Notes: generated from the letters alone by a model not told the origin. A stretch of 64,000 bases of DNA from an uncultured SAR86 cluster bacterium (GCA_902542325.1 CACBUE010000006.1:1-64000), one strand, 5' to 3'; positions 36,372 to 47,526 are shown, counted from the first letter of the stretch. A program made the numbers and translations.

Positions 36372-36560
36372 ATGTTGATTATCTTATTCATTATCATAGC
36401 TGCTTGGGAAGTATATTGGACTTACCATGCGTGTTGGATTGCCTCCAAACTGGATGACAAAAGGTCATTTTTATTTTTCCTGATTTTTAATCTATTAGGT
36501 ATTCCTGAAATCATCTATATTTATAGAAAGAAAAAAGAATATACTAATTTTTATGAATAA
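36372..36560 (+). CDS. Small membrane protein, unknown
   Basis: ORF with two TM segments. Confidence 0.5.
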   Translation: MLIILFIIIAAWEVYWTYHACWIASKLDDKRSFLFFLIFNLLGIPEIIYIYRKKKEYTNFYE

Positions 36561-36630
36561 CTGGGTGAATTGGGTAATAGGTATTTGTTTTATAATTGTA
36601 GCTGTACTTGAACTCTTCTTTTAAAGAAAT

Positions 36631-36837
36631 ATGATTGAACTAATTTTATTAGCTATATTAATTTTTATCGGAATATTATGGTTTAGAAATTTATCCGATA
36701 ACTCTAACAAAGAAGAAAATCCCGATGTTGAAAAAACAAGAAAACAAATGACAAATAAATGGAGCGTCTATATGTCTATACTCGTTGTGAGTGGTTTTTT
36801 TGTATGGTTACTTATAACAAATGGAAACTTTAATTAA
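36631..36837 (+). CDS. Small membrane protein, unknown
   Basis: ORF with two TM segments. Confidence 0.5.
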   Translation: MIELILLAILIFIGILWFRNLSDNSNKEENPDVEKTRKQMTNKWSVYMSILVVSGFFVWLLITNGNFN

Positions 36838-36850
36838 TGATCTAAAGTAG

Positions 36851-36982
36851 ATGCCCAAGAAACTTTATAAAATTGGTGATACAAAAAAAGATAGGAAAGG
36901 TAGGACAATTTTCTTTAAAGGTTACTCAACTGAATGCTCAAAGAAAGGCCTTCCTATAGAACTTTGGGAGCCTTTTGAATAA
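36851..36982 (+). CDS. Small hypothetical protein (43 aa)
   Basis: My own reading: MPKKLYKIGDTKKDRKGRTIFFKGYSTECSKKGLPIELWEPFE*; TAATG overlap with next ORF. Confidence 0.5.
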   Translation: MPKKLYKIGDTKKDRKGRTIFFKGYSTECSKKGLPIELWEPFE

Positions 36983-37206
36983 TGATAAAAAAATTGCTTA
37001 AATTATTTTGGAGAGCAGGCGTTGAAGAAATTAAGCCGCCTATGCGTCAACCGCTGTCTGAGGACGAATTTAGTAAAAGATCTCTCACAGGAGATGAACA
37101 GGAATATGACGATATGTCTCAGCTGATTGATGAATTTGGTGAAAACCTCGAAGAAGAAGAAGTTGATTCAGTATTCAACACCCTCAAGGAGAACCAGCGA
37201 AATTAA
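36982..37206 (+). CDS. Small hypothetical protein
   Basis: ORF coupled to previous small gene. Confidence 0.5.
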   Translation: MIKKLLKLFWRAGVEEIKPPMRQPLSEDEFSKRSLTGDEQEYDDMSQLIDEFGENLEEEEVDSVFNTLKENQRN

Positions 37207-37215
37207 GTTATTTCT

Positions 37216-37425
37216 ATGAAGAAATTGATGTTTTTACTATGCTTTCTGTCTTCTTATAGTCTGTCTTCTTTTTCTTTTGAAGATCAACACAAGAATACTA
37301 TAAATACTGATGATTCTAGATTGAGCAAAGTTGAGGAGATAAGAAAGAAAAAGTGTGATAGAACTTTTCCGAATTATGGAAATAAGCTCAGAAAGAAATG
37401 GGTAAGTTGTAAAAAGGATAAATGA
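37216..37425 (+). CDS. Small exported hypothetical protein
   Basis: N-terminal signal peptide. Confidence 0.5.
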   Translation: MKKLMFLLCFLSSYSLSSFSFEDQHKNTINTDDSRLSKVEEIRKKKCDRTFPNYGNKLRKKWVSCKKDK

Positions 37426-37487
37426 GAATTATCCCTAAACACTCAATTCTTAGTGCTATTATTGATTAAATTATTTTAGGAGTTTAT

Positions 37488-37892
37488 ATGAGATATATTT
37501 TAGGTACCTTTTTGTTAATGAGTTCAATTAATATTTTTGCAATGCATCATGCATCAAGTGAAATGTTAATGCCCGTTGCGAAACCGGGTCAAGTCATCGT
37601 TATTTATAAAGGAGAATGTCCCTCAGGAAAAGTTGATGAATCGATTGAGATTATAAAAAAGACAATCGCTTATGAAAAAGTTAATAGTCCTATCTCCTAC
37701 TCTTCTTCTCCTGGAGTTTGGTCAGATGGCACCATAGGAGCAGTTGACCTTCATGACTCAATTGAGGCTATGGAAAAAGCATTTGATTGGCAAGCAAATG
37801 ATAAGACATGGTCGGATCTTTATGACCAAGTTGCTAAGAAGTGCGGAACTACAGTTGAAGAATTTGCTGTTGTGAACTTGGTAGCTAGATAA
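37488..37892 (+). CDS. Exported hypothetical protein
   Basis: Signal peptide; good spacing and frame. Confidence 0.7.
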   Translation: MRYILGTFLLMSSINIFAMHHASSEMLMPVAKPGQVIVIYKGECPSGKVDESIEIIKKTIAYEKVNSPISYSSSPGVWSDGTIGAVDLHDSIEAMEKAFDWQANDKTWSDLYDQVAKKCGTTVEEFAVVNLVAR

Positions 37893-37902
37893 ATTTGAGC
37901 AT

Positions 37903-38220
37903 ATGACAGTAATCAAAAATGTAAGTATAGAAACAAAGGCTAACTTTTATTTCGATGGTAAGGTAACAAGTAGAAATGTATTTTTTGACGATGGAAGTAA
38001 AAAGACCCTTGGAATTATGCTTCCCGGAGAATATGAATTTAATACTAGTCTGAAAGAATTAGTGGAAATTACCTCTGGCGAAATTGAAGTATTGATATCC
38101 GGAGAAGAAAGTTGGAAAGAATTGAAAACCGGTATGTCTTTTGAGGTGCCAAAAGACTCTTCTTTTAAACTAAAAGTACAAACTATATTTGATTACTGTT
38201 GCTCCTATTTAGAGGACTAA
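37903..38220 (+). CDS. ppnP: Pyrimidine/purine nucleoside phosphorylase (DUF1255)
   Basis: FDGKVTSRNVFFDDGSKKTLGIMLPGEYEF...YCCSYL. Confidence 0.85.
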   Translation: MTVIKNVSIETKANFYFDGKVTSRNVFFDDGSKKTLGIMLPGEYEFNTSLKELVEITSGEIEVLISGEESWKELKTGMSFEVPKDSSFKLKVQTIFDYCCSYLED

Positions 38221-38223
38221 AGG

Positions 38224-39624
38224 TTACTTTTTCTTTTTTCTATTTTGAATATGAATAGCCTTTTGATTCATCGCAAGTGTGGCCTCGTGAAGAGCTTCTG
38301 ATACTGTGGGGTGGCTGAAAATAGTTGAACTGAATTTTTCCGAAGTTATTTCATTATCCATTGCAATCAAGCCTTGGTGCATAATCTCGGATGCAGAAGG
38401 TCCAAAAACCTGAATGCCTAATATTTGATCTGTTTCATTATCAGCATGGATGGTAACAGACCCAGTTGACTCACCAGACGCTAAAGCTCTTCCACTAGCT
38501 GCAAAAGGGAAAGATCCAGATTTGTAGTCTACCTCTAGACTCTTAAGTTCTTTTTCATTTTTACCTACCCAAGCAACCTCTGGATGGGTATAAATGACAT
38601 TAGGAATATGTGCGTAATTTATAAGAAAATTCTCACCAGCTATTCTTTCCGAAACCATAATTCCTTCTTCTGAAGCTTTATGAGCTAGCATTGGTCCTCT
38701 CACGGCATCTCCAATTGCCCATATGCTCTTAGTCTTAGTTTGGCAATATTCATCGACTTCGATGAAGCCTTTATCATCTATGGAAACTAAATCAGTATTG
38801 AATAAATCTTGAGTATTAGGCTTTCTTCCAATTGCTATAATCATTTTTTCAGCCTTCAGATTAATATCTTCTCCATTTTCTTGGAACCTAACTTTCACAC
38901 CACTCGTTGTATCTGAAATATCTAAAATGTTAGACCCAAATCTTATATCTAACCCTTGTCTATTAAATTCTCTAAGAATTTGTCTAGACATCCTTGCATC
39001 CAACATTGGTAAGAACTCTTGTTGAGCTTCCAAAATTGTTACTTTGGAACCTAATCTTGCCCAAACACTTCCTAATTCCAGCCCGATTATGCCTGCTCCA
39101 ATAACTACTAATTGTTTTGGTATTTTTTCGAACTTCAAAGCGCCCTCACTATCGACGATGTTACTTGAGAAGTTGATATTATTTAATTCTGCAGGGCTAG
39201 AACCACTAGCAATAATGATATTCTTGGTTTCATAAATATGACTTTCACCGTCTTTAAATACTTCAATTGATATATCAGAAATGATTTTTGCTTTACCTTC
39301 AATCAGATCAATCTTATTTGACTTAAATAATGCACTTACTCCATTAGTAAGCTGTCCTACTACTTCATCTTTCCTAGACATCATCTTTTTCAAATCAATA
39401 CTTACATCCTTTATTTCTATACCATGTTTTGAATACTGATCTTCCAATTGATAATGCTTATATGAAGAATCTAGTAACGATTTTGATGGAATACAGCCAA
39501 TATTTAAGCAAGTTCCACCAATAGATGATTGCTCAACACACCCTACTTTCAGTCCGAGTTGCGCAGCTCTTATTGCAGCGACATATCCTGCCGGTCCGCT
39601 TCCAATTATTAAAATATCGTACAT
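38224..39624 (-). CDS. lpdA: Dihydrolipoyl dehydrogenase
   Basis: GSGPAGYVAAIRAAQLG, GGTCLNIGCIPSKSLL, HPTVSEALHEA. Confidence 0.95.
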   Translation of the reverse strand: MYDILIIGSGPAGYVAAIRAAQLGLKVGCVEQSSIGGTCLNIGCIPSKSLLDSSYKHYQLEDQYSKHGIEIKDVSIDLKKMMSRKDEVVGQLTNGVSALFKSNKIDLIEGKAKIISDISIEVFKDGESHIYETKNIIIASGSSPAELNNINFSSNIVDSEGALKFEKIPKQLVVIGAGIIGLELGSVWARLGSKVTILEAQQEFLPMLDARMSRQILREFNRQGLDIRFGSNILDISDTTSGVKVRFQENGEDINLKAEKMIIAIGRKPNTQDLFNTDLVSIDDKGFIEVDEYCQTKTKSIWAIGDAVRGPMLAHKASEEGIMVSERIAGENFLINYAHIPNVIYTHPEVAWVGKNEKELKSLEVDYKSGSFPFAASGRALASGESTGSVTIHADNETDQILGIQVFGPSASEIMHQGLIAMDNEITSEKFSSTIFSHPTVSEALHEATLAMNQKAIHIQNRKKKK

Positions 39625-39761
39625 ATTTATGGGCCTATAATAATAACATCTATAAATTTTCCTCTTAATTTCTTTGTCCCTAAATAATCAGAATTTTGGT
39701 TAGGACAGAATTGAGAAACTTCGAATACGCCTTATATATAGGCGACTAGGAAGCCTATTTA

Positions 39762-40742
39762 TTAAAGCATAGAAGTATAAGCCCTATCTACGAACAAGAT
39801 GGATGCCTTTGTTCCGGTTCCTTCATCAAATGGGCTAGAAGGAAAAATATCAGCTGCAGGGTCAAGTTCAAGAACTTCTTCAAGTGTAAGTCCTTGATCT
39901 TTAAAAATTAAAAGCCTATCTCTGACTATTTCCATCTTAGAAACATACTCTTCTAGATCATTAATATTCGAAACTTCACCATGACCTGGTACGATTATCG
40001 TATCTTCATTAATAACTTTCATTACTTCCCTGATAGAAAAAATCATACCTTCAAGAGTGCCTCCGTTCCCTGCATCAATAAAGGGAAGGCCAGTTAAATT
40101 TGCAACATCTCCTAAATGAATAACATTGGAATCTTCGAAATAGATAAAACTATCACCAGTAGTATGAGCAGGTCCAAAGTGCATTATCTTTATACTTTGA
40201 CCGTTAAGATGTAAGAACATTTCATCTTCGTAAGTAAACCTTGGGGTTGCTAAAATCTCATAAGGCTGCTGGGGCCAAACTATGCCCACTAGATTGATAT
40301 CTGTTCCATTTCTGAAATAATCGATAGTATTTGCATGAGCTATAATATCAGCCCCTAGAGGTCCAAAAGCTCTATTGCCTTCAGCATGGTCGAAATGAAA
40401 ATGGGTGTTTATGACATAATCTACAGAGCTTCCACCGAGTTTATTTATTTCAGAAAGTATGGTGTCGAATACCTCTGGAAACTGACTATCTATAATTAAA
40501 ACACCATCATCCCCTACAGATACGAGTATATTTCCTCCATAACCAAATATTACACCTAAACCATCTTTCAACTTTTCTGATCTTATTATTGATGGGTCAA
40601 AGCCTATCCATTGAAATCTTTCTAAAACATAATTTTGCTCATCGCTGTAAGCATTCATGTCTGGTAATAAAGGTCCGGCATCTTCTTTCGAACACGAAGT
40701 CGAAATTAAGATTATTATCAAAAGTGAAATCATTTTATGCAT
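39762..40742 (-). CDS. MBL-fold metallohydrolase lipoprotein
   Basis: NTHFHFDHAEGN, PAHTTGDS, VPGHGEVS; lipobox. Confidence 0.9.
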   Translation of the reverse strand: MHKMISLLIIILISTSCSKEDAGPLLPDMNAYSDEQNYVLERFQWIGFDPSIIRSEKLKDGLGVIFGYGGNILVSVGDDGVLIIDSQFPEVFDTILSEINKLGGSSVDYVINTHFHFDHAEGNRAFGPLGADIIAHANTIDYFRNGTDINLVGIVWPQQPYEILATPRFTYEDEMFLHLNGQSIKIMHFGPAHTTGDSFIYFEDSNVIHLGDVANLTGLPFIDAGNGGTLEGMIFSIREVMKVINEDTIIVPGHGEVSNINDLEEYVSKMEIVRDRLLIFKDQGLTLEEVLELDPAADIFPSSPFDEGTGTKASILFVDRAYTSML

Positions 40743-40817
40743 AATTTATCTCTATTTTTTAAAAAAGGTGTTATAACTAATTTACCTAATCAAATAACAA
40801 TATACCAAGAGGTATTC

Positions 40818-41822
40818 ATGATCAATTTAATACTAAAGTTACCAAACTTTTTTCTTCTGTGGTTATCAGGGAAAAAACAAATTATATTGGGAGAAAGAAA
40901 ACTACTGCCTGCTTTTCAACTTATTTGCGAGCAAAATGAAAAGCTAGGAGTTCAATATAGCCAGATCTCTCCAATAGATCTTAGAGACAATTATAAGTCT
41001 CAGAATAGTGCAAAGATTGGCCTTGAAGAAATAAGAACTTCAAATCATCAAGTGCCAGTTGATGGAGATACTATAGAAGTAAGGGAATATTCTTCTGAAA
41101 ATATCGGTGAATGTGCTTCATCGATGGTTTATTTTCACGGAGGTGGTTGGGTAATTGGTGATACTGATACTCATGACAATGTCTGCAGATATATCTGCAA
41201 AAAATTAAATATAAAAATATTTTCAGTAAATTACAGACTCTCACCAGAGTATAAATTTCCAATTCCTTTTAATGATTGTTTTGATGCCTATGAATGGATA
41301 TCAAATCATGCAGAGCTCTTAGAGATTGATTCTGAGATGATTTCAGTTGGTGGAGACAGTGCTGGTGGAAACTTAGCTACATCAATATGTATAGAGAGAA
41401 AGAAAAAAGAAAAACCTTTACCGAGGGCTCAACTTCTTATCTATCCAGCAACAGATCTTAGATTAGTAACTAATTCAATGGTAAAAGATTGTAATGCAGG
41501 ATTTGTGCTTACTGAGGAGTTGATGAAGTGGTTTGTTGATCATTATCTGGATTCAGATGAGCTAAAAAATGATCCACGAGTTTCTCCTTTGCTAGCAGAG
41601 AAGTTTGACAGCCTTCCCCCAGCTTTGATTATTACCGCCGGTTTTGATCCATTAAGAGATGAAGGACTACAATATTCAGAAAAATTGAAACAAGACAATG
41701 TTACTGTTGTTTATAAAGAATATCCGGCTTATATCCATGGTTTCTTTAACATGCTACAAATTCCAGGTATAAAAAAATCTATTGATGAGATATGTGAGGA
41801 GTTCAAAGAACTTACAAAATAA
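40818..41822 (+). CDS. Alpha/beta hydrolase (HSL family)
   Basis: YFHGGGWVIGD, SVGGDSAGGNLAT; start moved from 40737 to 40818. Confidence 0.9.
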   Translation: MINLILKLPNFFLLWLSGKKQIILGERKLLPAFQLICEQNEKLGVQYSQISPIDLRDNYKSQNSAKIGLEEIRTSNHQVPVDGDTIEVREYSSENIGECASSMVYFHGGGWVIGDTDTHDNVCRYICKKLNIKIFSVNYRLSPEYKFPIPFNDCFDAYEWISNHAELLEIDSEMISVGGDSAGGNLATSICIERKKKEKPLPRAQLLIYPATDLRLVTNSMVKDCNAGFVLTEELMKWFVDHYLDSDELKNDPRVSPLLAEKFDSLPPALIITAGFDPLRDEGLQYSEKLKQDNVTVVYKEYPAYIHGFFNMLQIPGIKKSIDEICEEFKELTK

Positions 41823-41844
41823 AAGGTCCTGCAGGACCCTTTAT
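41822..41844. terminator. Bidirectional terminator-like hairpin
   Basis: aaaggtcctgcaggaccctttatt between convergent genes. Confidence 0.55.
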
Positions 41845-41863
41845 TAGTTATTAAGATGAAGCT

Positions 41864-43111
41864 CTAATCTCTTGTGACAATAGTCTCTGTAGACTGGTCA
41901 GAATATTTAGAAAGTTCTTCCCTCGCAATTACTCTTCTATGCACTTCATCAGGTCCATCAGCTAATCTGAGAGTTCTCATGTGAGCGTACATGCTTGCTA
42001 GAGGAAAATCCTGACTGACTCCACCGCCACCGTGCATTTGTATAGCTCTATCAATTAATCTACAAGCTACAATAGGTACATGTACCTTTATTTGCGCAAT
42101 TTCACTTCTAGCTACTTTATTTCCAACTGTATCCATCATATGCGCTGCATTTAAAGTGAGTAATCTTGATGTTTCTATATCTATTCTACTTTCAGCTATA
42201 TAGTCATAGTTAGCGCCTAAAGTTGAAATTTTCTTTCCAAATGCAACTCTTTCTTCAGAACGTTTGATCATAAATTCAAGTGCTCTTTCCATGACTCCTA
42301 TGGTTCTCATACAGTGGTGAATTCTTCCAGGTCCTAATCTTCCTTGAGATATTTCAAAACCCCTCCCTTCACCTAGAAGTAAATTCTCTTTTGGTACTCT
42401 TACGTCTTTAAACGAAACACGACCGTGTCCATGAGGTGCATCATCATATCCAAAAACATGCATCATTTTTTCAATCTTTATTCCTGGAGTATCCATTGGA
42501 ACAATTATCTGAGATTGTCTTTGATGTTTAGGATTATCTGGATTTGTCATGCACATAAAAATGAGCACTTTACATCGAGGATCGCCTGCTCCTGATGTCC
42601 ACCATTTCTCACCGTTTATCACATACTCATCCCCATCAAGCACTGCTGATGAACATATATTTGTGGCATCAGAAGAAGCGACAGCAGGTTCAGTCATTGC
42701 AAAGGCAGATCTTATCTCCCCATTCAATAATGGTTTTAACCATCTTTCTTGTTGCTCCTCATTTGCATATCTTGCCAAAACTTCCATATTTCCAGTATCC
42801 GGAGCAGAGCAATTGAATATTTCTGAAGCCAAACCTGATCTTCCCATAATTTCAGCTAAAGGTGCATAATCCAAGTTACTCATACTTTCACCCATAGGAT
42901 TCTCGGGAAGAAATAAATTCCAAAGACCTTCAGACTTTGCTATTTCTTTTTTATCTTCAATAATTTGTGGAATTTGCCATCTATCCCCTTGCTGCGTAAA
43001 TTCTTCCATTTGTTGAGCATATATAGCTTCCGCCGGATAAACATGATCATCTAAAAATTTAGAGATTCGCAATTGCAAATCTTTGGATCTATCAGAAAAT
43101 TCAAAACTCAT
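41864..43111 (-). CDS. Acyl-CoA dehydrogenase family protein
   Basis: [30 protein letters not shown]. Confidence 0.93.
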   Translation of the reverse strand: MSFEFSDRSKDLQLRISKFLDDHVYPAEAIYAQQMEEFTQQGDRWQIPQIIEDKKEIAKSEGLWNLFLPENPMGESMSNLDYAPLAEIMGRSGLASEIFNCSAPDTGNMEVLARYANEEQQERWLKPLLNGEIRSAFAMTEPAVASSDATNICSSAVLDGDEYVINGEKWWTSGAGDPRCKVLIFMCMTNPDNPKHQRQSQIIVPMDTPGIKIEKMMHVFGYDDAPHGHGRVSFKDVRVPKENLLLGEGRGFEISQGRLGPGRIHHCMRTIGVMERALEFMIKRSEERVAFGKKISTLGANYDYIAESRIDIETSRLLTLNAAHMMDTVGNKVARSEIAQIKVHVPIVACRLIDRAIQMHGGGGVSQDFPLASMYAHMRTLRLADGPDEVHRRVIAREELSKYSDQSTETIVTRD

Positions 43112-43260
43112 TTTTTTCCCCTTATCATTTATATAAATACTATTTTGGTGTATTATAAATCTTAGTTATAACGTTTTATTATCAATTTTGTAAATCATAG
43201 AGATATATAACTAGTTAGTCTATAAGACTCAGTTAATTCTGCAAAAAAATCTAATCCAAT

Positions 43261-44169
43261 ATGAAAATTAAAGATACAGACCTAAATTTATTCATAGCAT
43301 TTGATGTCATCTACACAGAAAGAAACTTGACTAAGTCTGGACAGGTTCTTGGTATAACACAACCTGCTGTGAGTAATGCGTTGGCAAGGTTAAGAGACCT
43401 TTTTAACGATGAGTTATTTATAAGAACATCAAGAGGAATGATTCCAACACCTGTTGCAAATCAATTGATTGGAGATATAAGAAACGCTTTATCGTTGATA
43501 CAGAATACAATTTCTGTAAGTGAAAAGTTTGATCCCTCAACTGCAAACATGACTTTTAAAATTTCAATTGGTGATACCTCAGAATATAGACTTCTTCCTT
43601 TATTGATCAAAGAGCTTGCAAAGATAGCTCCTAAGGTAAAAGTCGAGACCTACCTCACTGCAAGAAAAGATGCTCCTAGAGAACTTGCTTCAGGTGCAAT
43701 AGATTTTAGCATTGACCCTCCCCTTCAAAGTGATCAACATCTCAAACATGAAAAAATATATCAAGAAGATTATGTGATGATCGTAAGAAAAGATCATCCA
43801 ATTCTAAAAAAACAAAAAATTACTATAGAAGATTATTTAGATCTATCACATATCCATATTTCAAACAGAAAGACTGGGATGGGTCATGTAGATATGACTT
43901 TATACAAATTGGGTTTAAGTAGGGATATATATTTAAGAGCTCAACACTTCCTAGTGGCACCTTACATTGTTGAACAGTCAGATATGGCCATAACGACCAC
44001 AAAAGGATTTGCCGTTGATAGAAATCTAGCTTGGCGAGAATTACCTTTTGATATTGACCCACTGGTTTTGCATCTATATTGGCATGAAAATAATGACAAC
44101 GAGTCCTCATCAAAATGGATGAGAGATTTAATGCTAAAAACTTACGGAAAACTGCAACAAGTAAATTAA
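43261..44169 (+). CDS. LysR-family transcriptional regulator
   Basis: N-terminal LysR HTH: LTKSGQVLGITQPAVSNALARLRDLFNDELFIR. Confidence 0.93.
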   Translation: MKIKDTDLNLFIAFDVIYTERNLTKSGQVLGITQPAVSNALARLRDLFNDELFIRTSRGMIPTPVANQLIGDIRNALSLIQNTISVSEKFDPSTANMTFKISIGDTSEYRLLPLLIKELAKIAPKVKVETYLTARKDAPRELASGAIDFSIDPPLQSDQHLKHEKIYQEDYVMIVRKDHPILKKQKITIEDYLDLSHIHISNRKTGMGHVDMTLYKLGLSRDIYLRAQHFLVAPYIVEQSDMAITTTKGFAVDRNLAWRELPFDIDPLVLHLYWHENNDNESSSKWMRDLMLKTYGKLQQVN

Positions 44170-44173
44170 CTAT

Positions 44174-44258
<85 letters not shown>

Positions 44259-44297
44259 GAGAGCGATCATTATAGGCATACAATTGAAGAATGTAAC

Positions 44298-44975
44298 CTA
44301 TTCGTTTTCAGCCTGCGATAGAGCTAACTCCAGATCATTAAGCTGCTCTCTTAGATTAAGTAATGATTGATTTACCTGAACGCGATATGCATTGAAGGAG
44401 TCAATACTTTCCTCAATATCTGCCAATCTATCTGATCCTGCTTCATTAGGAGTAATATCATCAAAGTTATCTAGCTGACTATTAATATTATCTTGAATAT
44501 TTTTAATCCTAGCTAAATCAAGTGTTAGAGCTCTTTGTTGAGCGGATAAAACTTCGTCTTTTTTGTCGATGCTTTCAATTTTCTCATTCAAAATTTCAAT
44601 TGAAGTTAGATTTTCAGATATATTTTTTCTATTTCTCTTATTGCTAAGATCCCATAATTTTCTTACTTCTTTATTAACAAACTTCAAATCTGCATCGACT
44701 TCTTCAGATAAGGTATTTATCTGTTGATCCTTTTGAGCGAGCCTTTCTTCCAAAACACTAATTCTTTCTACAAAATTTTGCCCGGCTTGTTGTTGATTCC
44801 CTGAGGTATTAAAAAACCACAAGAATAAAATTATTAAACCGATTGAATTCAATATAAGAATCAAAGAGGAGAATAAAAAACCTCCTACACCCGTTTTTCT
44901 CGTTCTTCTATTTGAGGACAAATCTGGTCTTTCAGGTTTTATGTCCTTTTTTTCTTCACTAAGATTTTGATTCAT
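44298..44975 (-). CDS. Coiled-coil membrane-anchored protein, unknown
   Basis: One TM followed by a long coiled coil. Confidence 0.7.
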   Translation of the reverse strand: MNQNLSEEKKDIKPERPDLSSNRRTRKTGVGGFLFSSLILILNSIGLIILFLWFFNTSGNQQQAGQNFVERISVLEERLAQKDQQINTLSEEVDADLKFVNKEVRKLWDLSNKRNRKNISENLTSIEILNEKIESIDKKDEVLSAQQRALTLDLARIKNIQDNINSQLDNFDDITPNEAGSDRLADIEESIDSFNAYRVQVNQSLLNLREQLNDLELALSQAENE

Positions 44976-45083
44976 AGTTCCTTAATTTGCTCTTTCATTC
45001 TATTTGATCGCATATACAATAGATTCTAAAATAGAGTTTAACAATTAATCTAAAATAGAATTAGATCTAAATAGAGGAATATT

Positions 45084-46187
45084 ATGAATTTTGAATTTTC
45101 TGCTGATCAAATGCAATTAAAAGATATTGCTAGAAAATTTCTTGAAAAAGAAGAATCAGTTAAAAGAGCTAGAAATGTACTAGAAGGTGAAGCATCTTAT
45201 GATGAAGATCTCTGGTCTCAAATCATCGAAATGGGTTTCACCGCTACTGCAATTCCTGAAGAATATGGCGGACTAGGATTAGGATACTTGGAGTTATGTG
45301 TTATTGCTGAAGAGCTTGGAAGAAGCTTAGCTCCAACTCCCTTCTCTTCAAGTGTGTACCTGGCATCTGAAGCCATAATAAACTTTGGGGATGAATCGTT
45401 GAAACAATCTTTTCTTCCTGGCCTTGCATCAGGAGAAAAAATAGGTGCTTTTGCTCATAGTGAAACCAATACATCACCTACAGAAGCTAATATCAACTGC
45501 TCTTTTTCCAGTGGAACTTTATCAGGTACAAAAATTGCTGTAGCTGACGGAGATGTTGCAAATACTTTTATAGTGACAGCTAATAACGGTTCAGGTGTAA
45601 GCCTCTATTTAGTTGACAGCACAGCTGATGGCATACAAATAGAACCTCAATCTACTTTAGATCCTTCAAGATCTCATGCCTCTATCACTTTTAGTAATAC
45701 TCCTGCAACTGAACTTAAATCAGACTGGTCAGATGTTTTAAGTTTACTTGATAGAGCAGCTGTTTTATTTTCCTTTGAGCAATTAGGAGGTGCAGAGGCT
45801 TGTATGGATATGGCGAAGGAATACGCTATGGGAAGATATGCATTTGGAAGATCTATCGCTTCCTTCCAAGCAATAAAGCATAAGCTAGCAGACATGTTTA
45901 TAGCTGTTGAACTTGCTCGTTCAAATTGCTACTACGGAGCTTGGGCGTTAAGTACCGATGCTCCAGAATTGCCCACTGCTGCTGCTACTTGTCGCGTAAG
46001 TGCAAGTCAAGCCTTTCATGAGTGCTCGAAAGAAAATATTCAAACTCATGGAGGTATGGGTTTTACTTGGGAATTTGACTGTCATCTCTACTATAGAAGA
46101 TGTCGTCAACTTGCTGCCAATATAGGTAGCCAATCAATTTGGAAAGATAAACTAATCGGTTCTTTAGAAAGAGCCAATCAAATATAG
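45084..46187 (+). CDS. Acyl-CoA dehydrogenase family protein
   Basis: FTATAIPEEYGGLGLGYLE, YAMGRYAFGRSIASFQAIKHKLADM. Confidence 0.93.
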   Translation: MNFEFSADQMQLKDIARKFLEKEESVKRARNVLEGEASYDEDLWSQIIEMGFTATAIPEEYGGLGLGYLELCVIAEELGRSLAPTPFSSSVYLASEAIINFGDESLKQSFLPGLASGEKIGAFAHSETNTSPTEANINCSFSSGTLSGTKIAVADGDVANTFIVTANNGSGVSLYLVDSTADGIQIEPQSTLDPSRSHASITFSNTPATELKSDWSDVLSLLDRAAVLFSFEQLGGAEACMDMAKEYAMGRYAFGRSIASFQAIKHKLADMFIAVELARSNCYYGAWALSTDAPELPTAAATCRVSASQAFHECSKENIQTHGGMGFTWEFDCHLYYRRCRQLAANIGSQSIWKDKLIGSLERANQI

Positions 46188-46196
46188 GAGAAAGAT

Positions 46197-47426
46197 ATGG
46201 ACTTTAATGATACTCCCGAAGAAGCTAAATTTAGAAAAGAAGCTTACGAGTGGCTTGCATCAAATGCTGAGCTTAAAGAAGGACCAAAAGATAGTTGGAG
46301 AGCCTCATCAGAAGAAGAAGGCCTAAAGCAGGTCAAAGTATGGCAAAAGAAACTTCATGAAGGTGGCTGGGCATGTCTTCACTGGCCTAAAACATATGGT
46401 GGCAGAGAATCAACTCCTATAGAGAGGGTGATATGGGGCCAAGAAGTCTCGAAATTCAAAGTACCTGGAGGCTATCTTGAAATTGGTCAAGGAATGGCTG
46501 GACCAGTAATGATGATGTATGCAACTGAGGAACAAAAAGAAAGGTATCTACCTCCTCTGGCTACCGGCGAAGAAATCTGGTGTCAACTTTTCAGTGAACC
46601 AGCTGCAGGATCAGATGTGGCAGGTATCAAAACTAAAGCCGAACTGGACGGGGACACTTGGACTATTAACGGACAAAAGGTTTGGACTTCCGGTGCTCAC
46701 TTTAGTGATTACGGAATACTTGTAACCAGAAGTGATCCTTCTGCACCTAAGCACAAAGGTTTAACTTTCTTTTTTGTAGATATGAAATCTCCAGGAATAG
46801 AGGTGAAGCCAATAAAACAAATTTCCGGTGGTGCTAATTTCAATGAAGTCTATTTCACAGATGTGAAAATACCTGATAGTCAAAGACTTGGGGCTGTAGG
46901 AGAAGGCTGGAAAGTATCTCTTACTACTTTAATGAATGAAAGATTGGCTGTTGGTGATGCCTCGGGACCTGATTTTGAAGAAGCGTTTTCTCTAGCCAGA
47001 GGACAAGACCTAAATGGCAAATTAGCTATCGAGAATGATTCGGTCAGAGAAAAGCTAGCTGATTGGTATTGTCAACAGAGTGGATTGAAATATGCAAAGT
47101 ATAGAAATATTTCAGCGCTATCAAGAGGTGAAACACCTGGACCACAATCATCTATAACTAAAATAGTAAGTGGAAATAAACTTCAAGAAATTGCTAATTT
47201 TGGTTTAGATATGCTTGATTCTGCAGGTATTTTGAGATCAGATGAAGAAGGTGCTGAGCAATCTATGTATCAATATGGATTTTATGGTGCCGCTGGAATA
47301 AGAATTGCCGGTGGTACAGATGAGATTCTTAAAAATATTATTTCAGAACAGGTACTTGGTATGCCTCAAGACATGAGAGCAGATAAAGGACTACCTTTTA
47401 ACGAAATACCTACAGGAAATAAGTAG
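46197..47426 (+). CDS. Acyl-CoA dehydrogenase family protein
   Basis: QLFSEPAAGSDVAG, TINGQKVWTSGAH, IAGGTDEI. Confidence 0.93.
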   Translation: MDFNDTPEEAKFRKEAYEWLASNAELKEGPKDSWRASSEEEGLKQVKVWQKKLHEGGWACLHWPKTYGGRESTPIERVIWGQEVSKFKVPGGYLEIGQGMAGPVMMMYATEEQKERYLPPLATGEEIWCQLFSEPAAGSDVAGIKTKAELDGDTWTINGQKVWTSGAHFSDYGILVTRSDPSAPKHKGLTFFFVDMKSPGIEVKPIKQISGGANFNEVYFTDVKIPDSQRLGAVGEGWKVSLTTLMNERLAVGDASGPDFEEAFSLARGQDLNGKLAIENDSVREKLADWYCQQSGLKYAKYRNISALSRGETPGPQSSITKIVSGNKLQEIANFGLDMLDSAGILRSDEEGAEQSMYQYGFYGAAGIRIAGGTDEILKNIISEQVLGMPQDMRADKGLPFNEIPTGNK

Positions 47427-47443
47427 AGAGAAAAATATCAGAA

Positions 47444-47485
47444 AAGGCGCAAACTCTTTTTTATATTCTGAGTTTGCGCCTTTTT
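47444..47485 (+). terminator. Rho-independent-terminator-like hairpin
   Basis: aaggcgcaaactc-loop-gagtttgcgcc followed by ttttt. Confidence 0.6.
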
Positions 47486-47526
47486 CTTTAAAAAATAATA
47501 CCCTTTTCTCAAAAGAATTTGATGAT

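Noticed and set aside
39700-39760. Inverted repeat cgccttatatataggcg upstream of lpdA
   Set aside because: Imperfect and short; could be a weak terminator, with no further support.
42549-42869. Plus-strand 106-aa ORF (and 42595-42816)
   Set aside because: Two overlapping antisense frames in an acyl-CoA dehydrogenase; neither resembles a protein family.
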